Shown: piece by piece, positions 26,160 through 35,038 of the stretch
Layout of the letters: every line of letters begins with the position of its first letter
How positions within the stretch are numbered: the stretch's first letter is position 1
Notes under the pieces: model-generated
What the model saw: only the letters and a program-made list of their open reading frames with translations
Database searches by the model: none
Told to the model about the DNA's origin: nothing
Source of the DNA: Paenibacillus sp. sptzw28
Lineage (GTDB): Bacteria; Bacillota; Bacilli; Paenibacillales; Paenibacillaceae
DNA: 64,000 nt
NCBI RefSeq assembly: GCF_019550795.1
Contig: NZ_CP080545.1
Coordinates: 5,251,501-5,315,500, forward strand
Reading direction: 5' to 3'
Program-made: the position numbers and the translations under genes

Positions 26160-26198
26160 CTTCATGAAATATTATCCATTTAATGAAGGGTGATTCTG

Positions 26199-26435
26199 AT
26201 GTCGGCCGAACAACAACTGCTGTCCCAAATTATCGAAAAAGCATGGAACGATCCAGTATTCAAACAAAAGCTGCTGTCAGACCCTAAAGCCGCACTTTTG
26301 GAATCGTTCAACATTACGGTACCAAGCGATATCGAACTTCATGCGCTGGAGGAAACGCCGAACAAGTTTTATATCGTTATTCCCCCGGCTCCTCAGGCAA
26401 ATGCAGCTGGAGACGAATCCCTAGCCATGTGGTAA
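26199..26435 (+). CDS. NHLP-type (nitrile hydratase leader-like) small protein
   Basis: 78 aa. Reads MSAEQQLLSQIIEKAWNDPV, then FKQKLLSDPKAALLESFNI and VPSDIELHALEETPNKFYIVIP. This follows the NHLP leader pattern (helix, DP-AAL, acidic strand, V-DTP, hydrophobic IVIP) known from RiPP precursors. The tail after IVIP is 17 residues (PAPQANAAGDESLAMW at its end), with one Ser and no Cys or Thr, so classical azole or lanthionine chemistry has little to work on. AAGGGTGATTCTG precedes the ATG. No maturation enzyme, peptidase or exporter is in the window. It lies between two paralogous sensor kinases. Confidence 0.8.
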   Translation: MSAEQQLLSQIIEKAWNDPVFKQKLLSDPKAALLESFNITVPSDIELHALEETPNKFYIVIPPAPQANAAGDESLAMW

Positions 26436-26465
26436 TCCGCTTCACTTGTTTTCAATGTTTCAGCT

Positions 26466-26502
26466 CGCGCCATGCGGATCATCCGTACGGCGCGTTTGTT
26501 TT
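26466..26502 (+). terminator. Terminator of NHLP-type gene, inside the end of kinase B
   Basis: CGCGCC ... GGCGCG stem followed by TTTGTTTTC; it overlaps the last codons and stop of the convergent kinase gene. Confidence 0.75.
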
Positions 26503-28386
26503 CTTCGCGGACGGCAATGAAATGACCGCTTCGGTACCGACTCCCCTCTGGCTCTTGTACATCAATCTCCCGCTCATCAGTTCAATGATTCTGAATGTGA
26601 CCATAAGTCCCAGACCAGTCCCCTTTGTTTTACTGGAGAAATAAGGCTCTCCGAGTCTGGCAAGCATCTCCTCGTCCATCCCTTCGCCATTATCACGAAT
26701 ATGAACGGCTACCGTGCCGTTTTTCTCGTACGCCCACAGACTGATATGACCGCTCTCTCCCAATGCTTCAAGGCTGTTTTTGATCAGATTGATAAACGCC
26801 TGCTTCAGCTTATCGGCGTTCCCTTGGACATAAATCCCCTTCGGCACATTCATTTCCAGCTTGCTCCCCTGCGCATCGGCCAGCGCAATCATCATGTCGT
26901 GAACCAGCTTCAACTCTTCAGCCAAATTCAGCGTGTTAATCTGCTCAAGCTGCGGTTTGGCAAACGATAGATAGTCCGTGATAATGTTGGCCGCTCGGTC
27001 CAATTCTTCGATAGCCAGCTTCATGAACCCCCGCTCGCGTTCCGATTGCGATCTATCTCTTAACAGCTGAAGGAAACCGCGTGATACCTGCAGCGGATTG
27101 CGGACCTCGTGCGCGACCGAAGCGGCGAGCTGGCTGATGACCTCAATTTTCTCGGATCGTTGAAGCTTCTGTATATAGATTTCAAGTTCTTTCGAATAGT
27201 GAACCATCCTATTGTGGGTATAGGCCATTTTGCGGGCAAGCAATATAATCAGAGAAATGACAAAGGCGATCATTCCAAAGTTCCACCATTTAAAATCGTA
27301 GGTCGGGGAATGCGTGTAGAACCATACGAGCTCCCCGACTCCGATTGCGGCAAACAACCCGATTCCGGCCGTAAGAATGACCGCCTCTTTGTTGCCCTTC
27401 ACAGCATACACTACGGTAGAGCCGATAATGTACAGAAACTGGATGATCATTATGATGCCAAGAATCTTAACCGACAGGAAGTAATAGATGCTGTTATATT
27501 GGTAACCTGTCCAATCATTAAGCAGCATAGCTGCCAAACAGCAGGCCGAGTAACCGATCTGAAACCTGCGAAGCTTGCGTGTTATCGCGAAACGGCCGGG
27601 ACCGAACATATTTTCAAAAAAATAGGTCAGCGCCGGCAAGAAAAATAAAAGTGCCGCATCGAACAGATAGATGAAAAGCTGCCCGTACTGCCCGTAAAAT
27701 GTGTACAGAAACGGTCGGTAGGTGACCATTAATAGACCGATCGACATAATCATCAGGCTAAGTGAAACCCAGTTCCGCCACTGCGCCCGGTTCAAAAAAA
27801 CCGAGCTGAACAGCATTACGAGAGATACGAGCAAAAACGCGCAGCCTAAGGAAATATCAAGCAAATTGGCACTCGCGTAAAGAGCTTCAAGCTTCTCGTA
27901 AGGGCCAATCATGATACCGGAGGTTAAACCGATCCGATCCTTGGTCGTTGAGGCCTGAATGAGCAACGTACCTCCTGCTGCAGAAGGCTCCAGCGGAAGG
28001 ACGATACGGTTGACGTCATAATTATAAGAACGGTTCTCTGAATAGATTTCTACGCCGTTAACGATGATGCTGACCCGATTCGCGTACATTTTACCAATAT
28101 ATAAGCCGTTATTCTTTCCGATCTCCGGCAGCTTAATGGCAATGGTTACGGAGGAGATACCCTTCGGTATGGCCGGTATCGGGCTGACGGGATAGTCAAC
28201 GCGCATCCACTTTGACCCGGCTTCGCCGGAATGCTGCGCGCCGAGGAAGTCCGCGCCCCATTTTTGCTCCCATGAACTGACGGAGATTAAGGATGAACCT
28301 GCATCTCCATGGGCTGCGCCGGGGAGGAGCATCACCAGAACGATAAGGATTGCGGCAGCTGTGGATATATTCGACAAAATTTTCAC
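26479..28386 (-). CDS. 7TMR-DISM sensor histidine kinase B
   Basis: 635 aa paralogue of kinase A with the same layout: signal peptide, extracellular domain (ISSVTIAIKLPEIGKNNGLYIG), seven membrane helices, coiled coil, HisKA with His426 (VAHEVRNPLQVSRGFLQLL) and HATPase_c (RDNGEGMDEEML, SSKTKGTGLGLM). By eye the kinase halves share well over half their residues and the sensor halves fewer, suggesting duplication followed by divergence of the signal bound. GTG start with AAGGTG and AGGAG upstream. Its 3' end carries the terminator of the convergent peptide gene. Confidence 0.9.
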   Translation of the reverse strand: MKILSNISTAAAILIVLVMLLPGAAHGDAGSSLISVSSWEQKWGADFLGAQHSGEAGSKWMRVDYPVSPIPAIPKGISSVTIAIKLPEIGKNNGLYIGKMYANRVSIIVNGVEIYSENRSYNYDVNRIVLPLEPSAAGGTLLIQASTTKDRIGLTSGIMIGPYEKLEALYASANLLDISLGCAFLLVSLVMLFSSVFLNRAQWRNWVSLSLMIMSIGLLMVTYRPFLYTFYGQYGQLFIYLFDAALLFFLPALTYFFENMFGPGRFAITRKLRRFQIGYSACCLAAMLLNDWTGYQYNSIYYFLSVKILGIIMIIQFLYIIGSTVVYAVKGNKEAVILTAGIGLFAAIGVGELVWFYTHSPTYDFKWWNFGMIAFVISLIILLARKMAYTHNRMVHYSKELEIYIQKLQRSEKIEVISQLAASVAHEVRNPLQVSRGFLQLLRDRSQSERERGFMKLAIEELDRAANIITDYLSFAKPQLEQINTLNLAEELKLVHDMMIALADAQGSKLEMNVPKGIYVQGNADKLKQAFINLIKNSLEALGESGHISLWAYEKNGTVAVHIRDNGEGMDEEMLARLGEPYFSSKTKGTGLGLMVTFRIIELMSGRLMYKSQRGVGTEAVISLPSAKKTNAPYG

Positions 28387-28518
28387 TCCTGCACCTTGTT
28401 TAGTAAACTTTCCCTATTATTTCGACATAATTCGATCATTTCCCTACCTGATTCCCTTTAAATTTTTATTAAAGAACTTTTAGACTATGAAATCCTTATA
28501 GCTTTTCCGCAAACGGAA

Positions 28519-28562
28519 AAGGAGCTGTCTTCCAGCCATAAATGACCGAAAGGCAGCTCCTT
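28519..28562 (-). terminator. Terminator after methionine-rich secreted protein gene
   Basis: AAGGAGCTG ... CAGCTCCTT stem with TTTT on the minus-strand side. Confidence 0.75.
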
Positions 28563-28623
28563 ATACAAGTGGCCTTAAAATGATGCTTAAAAAGATTGCT
28601 GACCGCAGGCTAATGCTGCATTT

Positions 28624-29166
28624 CTACTTCATCGGCTCCGTCATCATCATCTTAGAAGCCAGGTACATATCTACGAAAGCTTTCGTCACATAGGCTTTGC
28701 CCTTGATGTAGGTCGGCGCGTACGTGAGCATTTTCTTGTCCATCCCAACCATCGCGTCCTTGCTGCCAGGCATAATGGTAACCGTGTAAGGCTTCGCCTT
28801 CATACTGTTCATTTCCTTATTCATCGCCTTGCTATCGTTCATGTCGTTCATGTCGTTCATGTCGTTCATGTCGTTCATGTCGCTCATGTCCATGGAGCCT
28901 GCCGTCTTCTTGTCTTCCATCGCCGGTTCTTTTGTATCCATCATCATACTTTTAGTTATCGAGATGGATTTCTTGGTCCACATTACGCTGTAGCCCAGCG
29001 ACTCCGCGACCTGACGAAGAGGGACAAGGCTCTGGCCGTCCTTTTCCACTACAGTAACATTGCTGTAGTCGGTTTTCGTGGTCATTCCCGCCGCTCCTGC
29101 AACCCCAGGCACCATGATAGCGGCTGCAAGTAACGAAGCTCCCGCAAGCTTTGACATTCTATTCAA
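28624..29166 (-). CDS. Secreted copper-amine-oxidase-N-like protein with DMN repeats
   Basis: 180 aa. Signal peptide (residues 1-26, ending AGAAG), one copper amine oxidase N-terminal-type domain (VVEKDGQSLVPLRQVAESLGYSV at about 39-61), then a Met/Asp/Asn-rich low-complexity middle built on a DMN tripeptide, then a C-terminal domain. Despite its name this domain is a common extracellular module in Firmicutes and does not imply oxidase activity. TTG start with GAGGAGG 7 nt upstream. The Met/Asp-rich middle could bind metal; that is inference. Confidence 0.75.
   Translation of the reverse strand: MNRMSKLAGASLLAAAIMVPGVAGAAGMTTKTDYSNVTVVEKDGQSLVPLRQVAESLGYSVMWTKKSISITKSMMMDTKEPAMEDKKTAGSMDMSDMNDMNDMNDMNDMNDSKAMNKEMNSMKAKPYTVTIMPGSKDAMVGMDKKMLTYAPTYIKGKAYVTKAFVDMYLASKMMMTEPMK
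28835..28888. repeat. 9-bp microsatellite encoding DMN repeats
   Basis: About five near-perfect copies of GTTCATGTC (plus strand), giving in-frame DMN on the minus strand. Copy-number change by 9 bp would keep the frame. Confidence 0.85.
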
Positions 29167-29330
29167 ACGAATCCCTCCTCAAATTGATCCAACAACTAGA
29201 GGATAAGATATCGTTCTTAAGTGGAGCTATCGAAAATATGAATAAACTCTTACATTAGTGCTACAAAACAAATTACCGCGCGATTGTATGGCATTCGATG
29301 CAAGCCGTTAACCTCCGGCATCGCCGGCCG

Positions 29331-30059
29331 TCATAACAAATCGCCAGGGGTCTCCAAGCCGAGTACACCATTGATACTTGATAGCGAAACGATCGCTTCC
29401 TCGAGATTTTTCTTCTTTTTGAGCTTCACGCGCATACGTATCACAAGAGGACCGGTCTTTTCACCCGGCTCAGCCTCGTCGCTTTCTATATTCAACTTAT
29501 AAATTTGAATGCCCAATCCTTTTAATTCCGTCAAGATTTGATTGAGACCATTTGAGCTTCGATTGATTTTGACGATAAGCTCATGATGCTTTTTCGTTCT
29601 TGAAAACACTTTTTCCACTTTATTGAGCAGGAACAAGCTCATGACGACAAGCAGTGTGGAAATAGCGGCTCCATAATAAAACCCGGCGCCGACCGCAAGG
29701 CCGATCGAGGCCACAACCCATAACGACGCCGCCGTCGTTAATCCGGAGATGGTTAAACCCGTTCTCATAATCGTGCCGGCACCGAGAAACCCGATTCCGC
29801 TAATAACCTGGGCGGCCAAGCGTGCAGGGTCGAGCCGAACGTTAGGTTCCGCAGCGAACTGGGAGAATCCGTACATCGATAAAAGTACGATAACGGCCGA
29901 GCCTAAGCAGACGAGAATATGTGTACGAAACCCTGCCGAGTGTCCGCCGAGCTCTCTTTCAAGTCCGATCAATCCCCCCAGAAACAGCGCAAGAATCAAG
30001 CGGATCGTCATTTCCATATAGCCAATGTGCCAAACGCTGGGATTAATAGCCGATGCCAT
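29331..30059 (-). CDS. MgtC/SapB family membrane protein
   Basis: 242 aa. Conserved MgtC start of the first domain RLILALFLGGLIGLERELGGHSAGFRTH, then LGAGTIMR, with four to five membrane helices to about residue 145, followed by a soluble ACT-like C-terminal domain (LIVKINRSSNGLNQILTEL). Related proteins affect Mg2+ homeostasis or F-ATPase, but the mechanism differs between members. ATG 30057-30059 with GAGGATGA upstream. Confidence 0.87.
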   Translation of the reverse strand: MASAINPSVWHIGYMEMTIRLILALFLGGLIGLERELGGHSAGFRTHILVCLGSAVIVLLSMYGFSQFAAEPNVRLDPARLAAQVISGIGFLGAGTIMRTGLTISGLTTAASLWVVASIGLAVGAGFYYGAAISTLLVVMSLFLLNKVEKVFSRTKKHHELIVKINRSSNGLNQILTELKGLGIQIYKLNIESDEAEPGEKTGPLVIRMRVKLKKKKNLEEAIVSLSSINGVLGLETPGDLL

Positions 30060-30372
30060 TCGCAATCATCCTCTATAGTTTGCTTTTCTTCGTTCAAAGC
30101 CGCAGCTTTCTTGTCCGACAACCGATTCAGCCTTTGACCGATATAATAACAGAGACCTCCCTTCCAGAGCAAACCCGGAGCGAAGGGCGTTTAGCCGGGA
30201 TGCCGTTCAAATTGCGAAGCCCGGACTCCCTTCCCCGGTAGAAAAGAATATGTTTCTTGTATCCAAGTTAGACTTGAAACAGCTTTCACCTTAAGGGCTT
30301 GATACGAAATTATGCGCAAAGTTCTGATCAGTCAACCAGTTCCGTCGACTTCACAATTTTCTACTTGTTTGG

Positions 30373-30386
30373 ATTTTCCGGAAAAT
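30373..30386. promoter_or_regulatory. 14-bp perfect palindrome upstream of sialidase-like gene
   Basis: ATTTTCCGGAAAAT, 86 bp upstream of the start at 30472, just before a TATACT-like -10 near 30417. Operator-like. The rest of the 30060-30471 gap holds no gene. Confidence 0.45.
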
Positions 30387-30471
30387 TGAGATTAGACTTC
30401 GGAAGCGGACACCCATTATACTAAAAGCCTATTGATAGACCAATTATAAAAGATGATGGGAGTATTCAGAC

Positions 30472-31479
30472 ATGAAGGTTTTATTCGCTCAAAAACAGTA
30501 TGTATTCGGGGATGACAGACCGTTTCCAAGCTGCCACGCGTCAACTCTCGTAGTTCTTCCGGGCGGGGATATATTGGCGTCTTGGTTCGGCGGTCTTCAT
30601 GAAAAAGCAAGCGACGTTGCGATCTGGGTGTCGCGCCGAACCGGTGAAGCATGGTCGAAGCCGGTCAAAGCGGCCGATGAAGCAGGAATAGCTCACTGGA
30701 ACCCTGTTTTATTCTTTGACGGCGCCGAAGTGGTGCTTTTTTATAAAGTCGGCCATGAAATAACGGATTGGTTCACACGGGTCATTCGCTCGAAGGACGG
30801 CGGAAACACATGGTCAGCGCCAGAGGAGCTCGTGAAAGGCGATATTGGAGGGCGGGGTCCCGTCCGCAACAAGCCGATCAGGTTAAACGACGGAACAATA
30901 CTTGCTCCTTCCTCGATAGAACGTCGCGACCCCGATGAACCGGATAAGCAAATATGGGAGGCATTTGTTGACCGGTCTTCGGATGACGGCAAAACCTGGG
31001 TCCGAAGTATGCTCGTACCGATGGAAACAGCACAACTTGTTGGTACACGGCATTGGTTTGCGAAGGGGCTTATTCAACCTTCTCTTTGGTCGTCCGGCGG
31101 GTCGCGAGTCCATATGCTGCTCCGCAGCACGGAAGGCTTTATATATCGCAGCGATTCTGAAGACGGTGGACAAACCTGGTGCACGGCTTATTCGACCGGA
31201 TTGCCGAACAATAACAGCGGGATTGATGCGGTGCTTACGGATAGTGGAGTTTTGGCACTTATTTTCAACCCGGTGAGCGGTTATTCTACGGAATCTCCCC
31301 GTTCACCGCTTGTGATTCGTTTCTCGTCCGACAACGGGTTAACCTGGGCGGATGAATTCGTACTGGAGAGCGAAGCAGGCGAATATTCATATCCGGCAAT
31401 TGTTTCGCAAGGGAACCATCTGTATGTGACCTATACCTGGAAGCGGGAACGGATTGCTTTTTGGAAGCTGACCGTCTGA
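30472..31479 (+). CDS. Sialidase-like (BNR/Asp-box) protein
   Basis: 335 aa six-bladed beta-propeller of the exo-alpha-sialidase superfamily. Four Asp boxes are visible: SKDGGNTW, SSDDGKTW, SEDGGQTW and SSDNGLTW. No signal peptide, so cytoplasmic. Many cytoplasmic members act on sugars other than sialic acid, so the substrate should be left open. GGGAG lies 9 nt before the ATG. No sialic-acid catabolic genes are near, which argues against true sialidase function. Confidence 0.75.
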   Translation: MKVLFAQKQYVFGDDRPFPSCHASTLVVLPGGDILASWFGGLHEKASDVAIWVSRRTGEAWSKPVKAADEAGIAHWNPVLFFDGAEVVLFYKVGHEITDWFTRVIRSKDGGNTWSAPEELVKGDIGGRGPVRNKPIRLNDGTILAPSSIERRDPDEPDKQIWEAFVDRSSDDGKTWVRSMLVPMETAQLVGTRHWFAKGLIQPSLWSSGGSRVHMLLRSTEGFIYRSDSEDGGQTWCTAYSTGLPNNNSGIDAVLTDSGVLALIFNPVSGYSTESPRSPLVIRFSSDNGLTWADEFVLESEAGEYSYPAIVSQGNHLYVTYTWKRERIAFWKLTV

Positions 31480-31590
31480 GTGAACGATGCAGGTTCGGTT
31501 GACAGGCAGGACGGTTTGAGATCGACATATGTTCCCATACTATAAGGAGTGACAGCTAATCATTGATAAACGAACAAGGAGATAATGATC

Positions 31591-32172
31591 ATGAGCCCTT
31601 CGTCTTCACGTCTATTTGTCGCGGTTCCGCTGCCTGCGGGCAGCAAAATCGCATTTGCCCTCTTCCTGAACGAGTGGAAGCAGCTCGTGCCCTTCCGCAA
31701 TTGGGTACATCCTGAAGATCTTCATATAACGCTGCAGTTTCTGGGCGATACGCCTGCCGAGAGTTTACCCGCGCTTTCGGCGGCAATCCGGGACGCTGTC
31801 AGTTCAACGCTTCCTTTCCGGTTAAGCATAGAAGGGCTCGGCCTGTTCGGGCGCCCCGAGAATCCGAGCATTCTTTGGGCCGGTATAGCAGGCGAGCTTA
31901 ACCCTCTGCATGAATTGCAGCGTAAGATTTCTTCAGCGCTCTCGCCGCTCGGTTTTCAACCGGACGCCCGCCCCTTTAATCCGCACCTTACAATCGCCCG
32001 TAAGTTCACGGGATCAAGCCCGCTGGACCCCGCCCATCTTCGTAAGCTCGCAGCGCCCGAAGCGCTTTCCGAAAGTCCTATCCAATGGACCGTTGATGAA
32101 ATCGTTCTGTACGAAAGCCGGCTGGGACGCCCTGCGCCGATGTACGATCCGATATTCCGCTGCCCGTTATGA
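31591..32172 (+). CDS. thpR: ThpR, RNA 2',3'-cyclic phosphodiesterase
   Basis: 193 aa 2H phosphoesterase (LigT family). The two HxTx motifs are HITL (His45, Thr47) and HLTI (His132, Thr134). Hydrolyses 2',3'-cyclic phosphate ends of RNA; some members ligate 2'-5'. ATG 31591 has AAGGAG 9 nt upstream, preferred to the ATG 6 bp earlier. Its stop touches the stop of the convergent MFS remnant. Confidence 0.87.
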   Translation: MSPSSSRLFVAVPLPAGSKIAFALFLNEWKQLVPFRNWVHPEDLHITLQFLGDTPAESLPALSAAIRDAVSSTLPFRLSIEGLGLFGRPENPSILWAGIAGELNPLHELQRKISSALSPLGFQPDARPFNPHLTIARKFTGSSPLDPAHLRKLAAPEALSESPIQWTVDEIVLYESRLGRPAPMYDPIFRCPL

Positions 32173-32505
32173 CGTATTCGAAATTTCTTCCTTAACGAGC
32201 CAGAATAAAGTATATTGAAGAACCGCCGTGGCGAGAAGTACGATGGGCAGCCAGATGGATTGCAGATCCTTCGAGAGTATGATAAGCAGGAGAATCGAGA
32301 GCACCCTGCCAGAATACAGGAATACCTCACGCATTACGACGGATTCAACCCGCAGTTGTCCTTTGAGCGGAAGCGTTCCGATCAGCCGGTAGTAATAGGA
32401 GGTCAAAGTATTGACCGCGAGCGGATTGCAGACTGAGAATAGTATCATAAACAGCAGCACGGTTGAGGCTTCCCGTGGAGAAAGCAACCGCCGCGTCCAC
32501 CACAT
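32167..32505 (-). pseudogene. C-terminal remnant of an MFS transporter
   Basis: About 110 residues in one frame, with LLSPREASTVLLFMILFSV, then LTSYYYRLIGTLPLKGQLRVE and two further membrane helices ending LVKEEISNTS. This is the end of a 12-TM permease; the first three quarters are missing. The upstream sequence is in a different frame and belongs to a surface-protein domain. The fusion point lies at about 32486-32505. Confidence 0.72.
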
Positions 32506-32757
32506 GGACTTCAAATTGAGCCTCCGCGTACCCGCGGCCGTCTGATGCGTTTATATAAATCCAAGTATCTCCGTATTCCGCTCCCGTGATCGGAACCCTT
32601 CCATTTGCAATCGTCCCGATATTCACTATGCTGCTATTGGAGTATCCGTCGTATGAACAGATTTCATCGCCATCCGGGTCTTCAAACATAGGCGCGGGAC
32701 TAAGCAGATCCAGCGCATATGTCTCTCCCTTTCTAATAATAATCGGTGCGCCGTCTC
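32486..32757 (-). pseudogene. Detached cadherin-like domain of the upstream surface-protein gene
   Basis: Open frame reading GAPIIIRKGETYALDL, then FEDPDGDEICSYDGYSNSSI and ASDGRGYAEAQFEVHVVDAAV: one tandem cadherin/Ig-like domain of the kind found in the adjoining gene. It is one base out of frame with that gene; adding a single A after TTTA would turn the stop into an isoleucine codon and join them. It ends at the MFS remnant. Confidence 0.7.
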
Positions 32758-34800
32758 CTATAAATTAGGAGCATTTTTTACTTGAACCTGGAAGGTATAT
32801 TCCGCAATTTCACCAAGCTCATTCTTAGCTTCCACAGTCACTGTCGTATTGACTTCCATTTCAGAAGTAAGAGAAAGGTACGGTGAGGTAAACCAATTCG
32901 GTGCTTCATTCTCATCAAGCATGGTCGGGTCCGTAGTGAGTGCCGTCGCCCCAATATCTTTCACCCTGAATTGTGTTGCGGTTGGAAAAATCTCATTCAA
33001 ATAAACCATACCTGTATAAATTCCGTCGTAGCTGGTCATATATTGCGTGCCGATATTGTTAACAGTAAGCCCGACAATGATTTTGAATTCGTCCGATATT
33101 TTTCCGTCATGCCCGTCATCCAAAGTCACGATTAATGTGGATATGCCAGTTTCCAGCCCTTTTATTGTAAGCGTGGAGCCGGACACAGACGCACTTGCAT
33201 AACCGTTTCCTTCCTTGTTAACCACCGAGAACGACCACTTGCCATTCCCGGTGAGATCGAAGTAATCCGACAAGGAGATGGTATAAGACATTAATGGATC
33301 GACAGGTATGTATTGGTCCGGAATGTAAGTCCGGCTTTCCAGGACGGTCGCGGTAATGTTATATGCAACCCATGTGGCTCCGCCGTCATCACTCGCTTTC
33401 AACTCTATGCTCTTCGGCTGGGCTCCCGAAGGAAACCCAGCCTGCAGTGTCAACACGCCGCTTGGCGACAGTGAACCGGATAAATCATTCTTGTTGGTGA
33501 ATGAGGTAGAGAACAGCAGCGGATCTCCATCCGGATCGGAAAATAACTGGGCTAAATCGATCTGAGCCTTCTGTAAGGCTCCCAGGTTAATGTTACCTCG
33601 ATTGTTTAAGCCGACATGGTAATCGGGATTCAAAACCGGGTCATCGTCCACTCCGGTGATTGTGACATTGACGGTTGCCGGTTCCGAGTTTGCATCTCCA
33701 TCATTCACCAGGAATGTGAACGAGTCGGTCCCAAACGCATTCGGATGAGGCGTGTACGTGTACGCTCCCGTTTTCTCATCGGTAATTGTTACGCTGCCTT
33801 TGGCGCCCTGGCTGACCATGACATAAGTCAAATTATCCCCGTCGGTATCCGCTGCGCTGAGCGTTCCGGCTGCAGTCACATCCTCCACCGCACTTAAGGT
33901 GCCATTGTTTGCCAACGGAGCATTGTTCGCCTTCGATACCGGTACTACACTGAACAACTGCGTTACGGGGGAATGGCCCGGTTGACCGTCACTTGCCTCT
34001 ACCGTTAGTAGGAGCGGCTGAGCGCTTGCATACAAGCCGGTAATAGTGAGCAAACCGCTGCCGCTGTCCAATGCGGCGCCGACTGCAGCAGCCACGGGTA
34101 ATGGCTGAAGCGTGTACGTAAGCGCGTCCCCGTCCTCGTCACTGAAATAATCGTGCATATACAACACAGTTTGGCTGCCCACACCCACATTTATGTTAGA
34201 TACCGTTCCTTTGGAGACCGGCGTCCGGTTAGGCTCCGCAATCGTGCTCTCGACAGCGGCACCCAGGACGTTCCGGTAATCGTCGATACTGTGCAAATCA
34301 TCCGGATGCGCCTTGAAGAATTTAACAACATCATCTATCCCCGCCCCATCCCCATTCAAATCCAGCTCGGCATTCGCGCCTACCGTCAACTGGAACCTCT
34401 CATGGACGGCTATGCTCTCGTTCGGTTTCTTCGCCGATACATTAACCATCGTCGTGCCTGGTTTCTTGAAGCGGAGATCAAGCAAAAGGCTGCTTCTGAG
34501 CGTGACATCCGCCACACTCGTATTTTGAATGACGACCGTATAGGTCAAATGTTCGGCTTCTTCGAAAATATCGTTCAATTCCACCGTAATGTTTCCGCCT
34601 GCACGGATTTTGCCCGCCGATTCCTGCTTGGCGATGACATCCTTGATATGCTTCTTCACAACCGGTCCTGCGGCAACCGACTGGGCCTCCGACAAGGCAG
34701 GAACCGCCAAAGCAAGCGGCGTGACGCCCGCTGTGGCTGCGATCAGCTTAGCGACTTTCTTAAACGAGCGATTCTGCTGCTTTTTTTTCTCTGTTTTCAT
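32758..34800 (-). CDS. Secreted multi-domain surface protein, probably truncated
   Basis: 680 aa. Signal peptide at 1-40 (KKVAKLIAATAGVTPLALAVPALSEA), then a bacterial-Ig-like region, a dockerin-like LDLNGDGAGIDDVVKF segment near 145, and several tandem cadherin-like domains (DEDGDALTYTL, DTDGDNLTYVM, FSDPDGDPLLFS). There is no SLH, LPXTG or other anchor at the C-terminus (NAPNL). The next domain continues out of frame downstream, so the native protein was longer and has lost its end. ATG start in a basic context typical of exported proteins. Confidence 0.75.
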   Translation of the reverse strand: MKTEKKKQQNRSFKKVAKLIAATAGVTPLALAVPALSEAQSVAAGPVVKKHIKDVIAKQESAGKIRAGGNITVELNDIFEEAEHLTYTVVIQNTSVADVTLRSSLLLDLRFKKPGTTMVNVSAKKPNESIAVHERFQLTVGANAELDLNGDGAGIDDVVKFFKAHPDDLHSIDDYRNVLGAAVESTIAEPNRTPVSKGTVSNINVGVGSQTVLYMHDYFSDEDGDALTYTLQPLPVAAAVGAALDSGSGLLTITGLYASAQPLLLTVEASDGQPGHSPVTQLFSVVPVSKANNAPLANNGTLSAVEDVTAAGTLSAADTDGDNLTYVMVSQGAKGSVTITDEKTGAYTYTPHPNAFGTDSFTFLVNDGDANSEPATVNVTITGVDDDPVLNPDYHVGLNNRGNINLGALQKAQIDLAQLFSDPDGDPLLFSTSFTNKNDLSGSLSPSGVLTLQAGFPSGAQPKSIELKASDDGGATWVAYNITATVLESRTYIPDQYIPVDPLMSYTISLSDYFDLTGNGKWSFSVVNKEGNGYASASVSGSTLTIKGLETGISTLIVTLDDGHDGKISDEFKIIVGLTVNNIGTQYMTSYDGIYTGMVYLNEIFPTATQFRVKDIGATALTTDPTMLDENEAPNWFTSPYLSLTSEMEVNTTVTVEAKNELGEIAEYTFQVQVKNAPNL

Positions 34801-34989
34801 ACTTTGAAAAACTCTCCTTTGGCCGGTCTGTTGACACTATATGTATATACCATGTATTCCAGCGAAAATATGAAGATAGACCTATATGGTTAACCATCTA
34901 TTTCCTAACTATAGCACACTAGTATTCCGTGGAGAACGGATATGACGCAATTTTTGTCATTTTATGCCGAATATAAATGAATGAAAACA

Positions 34990-35018
34990 AGAAAACAGAC
35001 CGCCCGGATCGGGCGGCC
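34990..35018 (-). terminator. Terminator of amidase gene
   Basis: GGCCGCCCG AT CCGGGCGGTC stem, then TGTTTTCTTGTTTT on the minus strand. Confidence 0.8.
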
Positions 35019-35038
35019 TGCTGCTTATTGTATGTAAA

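Larger units (their letters stand above)
25800..26198. other. Regulatory gap between kinase A and the NHLP-type gene
   Basis: About 400 bp without a gene, AT-rich toward the right end. It contains the inverted repeat at 25819-25838 and GGTTATAACG / GGGTATAACG direct repeats around 25930-25972. Confidence 0.5.

Noticed and set aside
26199..26435. Nitrile hydratase alpha subunit fragment
   Set aside because: The protein has its own start signal and terminator and lacks the metal-binding cysteine motif; only the leader-type segment matches.
30472..31479. True sialidase with sialic-acid catabolism
   Set aside because: No signal peptide and no nan genes nearby; Asp boxes alone only show the propeller superfamily.
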